From CAYHGV01 sp964356135 (GTDB taxonomy: Bacteria; Hydrothermota; Tepidihabitantia; CAYHGV01): a stretch of DNA of 19,695 nt. Under the pieces are notes generated by a model. The model was given only the letters and a program-made list of their open reading frames with translations. It was not told the DNA's origin and made no database searches. A program made the position numbers and the translations under genes. This document shows, piece by piece, positions 19,493 to 19,695 of the stretch (position 1 is its first letter; each line of letters starts with the position of its first letter). The stretch spans positions 1-19,695 of the forward strand of contig CAYHGV010000052.1 of the NCBI GenBank assembly GCA_964356135.1. The letters run 5' to 3'.

Positions 19493-19695
19493 ATGAACGA
19501 GAAAGATGATCTTATTATTGACCCGTCGTATCCAGGATTGACACGAGAGAATGGCTGGTGGCATTTATCGGGCGGGCTAAAGACCTCCAGGAATATCACA
19601 ATTTCACTCGATGCCTGGTTGATTGTAGAAAAAGGAATAGAGGCCGGTGGTGGAATAAAGGCCGGTTGGGGAATAGAGGCCGGTGATGGAATAAA
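19493..19695 (+). CDS. Hexapeptide-repeat protein, cut by window edge
   Basis: ATG 19493 follows AAAGGAG by about ten bases, after a 66-base gap in which I see nothing else. The visible 67 residues begin MNEKDDLIIDPSYPGLTREN, continue GWWHLSGGLKTSRNITISLD and AWLIVEKGIEAGGGIKAGWG, then IEAGDGIK at the edge. From about residue 48 the protein becomes a six-residue repeat G-I-(E/K)-A-G-(G/W/D), encoded by an 18-base tandem repeat. Such spaced hydrophobic hexads usually form a parallel beta-solenoid. The ILE/ALA ladder is inferred, and the length of the repeat region is not visible. Confidence 0.75.
   Translation, partial: MNEKDDLIIDPSYPGLTRENGWWHLSGGLKTSRNITISLDAWLIVEKGIEAGGGIKAGWGIEAGDGI
19643..19695 (+). 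repeat. 18-base tandem repeat coding G-I-x-A-G-x
   Basis: Units GGAATAGAGGCCGGTGGT, GGAATAAAGGCCGGTTGG, GGAATAGAGGCCGGTGAT and the start of a fourth. They differ mainly at the E/K codon and the last codon, and alternate E, K, E, K. The array continues past the window. Confidence 0.9.

Overview
The window is part of a tailed-bacteriophage genome, and the features point to a short-tailed (podovirus-like) virus. A packaging and head module is recognisable: terminase, podovirus-type portal, scaffold, N4-gp56-type capsid protein and two adaptor-like proteins. No tape-measure, tail-tube or sheath gene is visible. A run of exactly 100 N at 12131-12230 shows that this is a scaffolded, probably metagenomic, assembly. 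The host is a bacterium, but the sequence does not say which. The Sec-type signal peptides would suit a Gram-negative host, and that is only an inference.

Minus strand, 12674 down to 1 (late, structural). Order: terminase small subunit, terminase large subunit (its start lies in the N gap), a 59-residue helical protein, portal, a secreted-looking 184-residue protein, an 84-residue helical protein, a secreted-looking cysteine-rich 200-residue protein, scaffold, major capsid protein, FmdB-like zinc ribbon, two adaptor-like proteins, a large tail/nozzle-like protein, a secreted-looking 133-residue protein, and a proline-rich protein cut by the window edge. The genes are tightly packed, with ATGA, TAATG or GTGA overlaps. 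Five of these products begin with what looks like a Sec signal peptide or signal anchor. That is unexpected for proteins assembled in the cytoplasm and is one of the two main findings.

Intergenic 12675-13386 (about 710 bases, no convincing gene). This is the divergent control region. Two near-identical minus-strand promoters (A7 tract, TTGACA, TAGCAT) face the structural genes. A near-consensus plus-strand promoter (TTGACA, 17-base spacer, TATATT) faces the other module. Its -10 box is covered by a perfect 8+8 inverted repeat, and a large near-palindrome lies just upstream.

Plus strand, 13387 to 19695 (early or accessory module). This is a dense series of small genes: DUF2958 protein, AAA+ clamp-loader-like ATPase with a degenerate Walker B, YkgJ-like cysteine-cluster protein, Cro/CI-type regulator, NlpC/P60 hydrolase, several small helical proteins, a RecB/Cas4-like Fe-S nuclease next to a conserved phage protein that may be its annealing partner, a zinc-ribbon protein, and a hexapeptide-repeat protein cut by the edge. 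Between 14.6 and 17.4 kb, gene after gene is bracketed by short direct repeats that coincide with gene boundaries. This is the second main finding and suggests single-gene cassettes gained or shuffled by recombination at boundary sequences.
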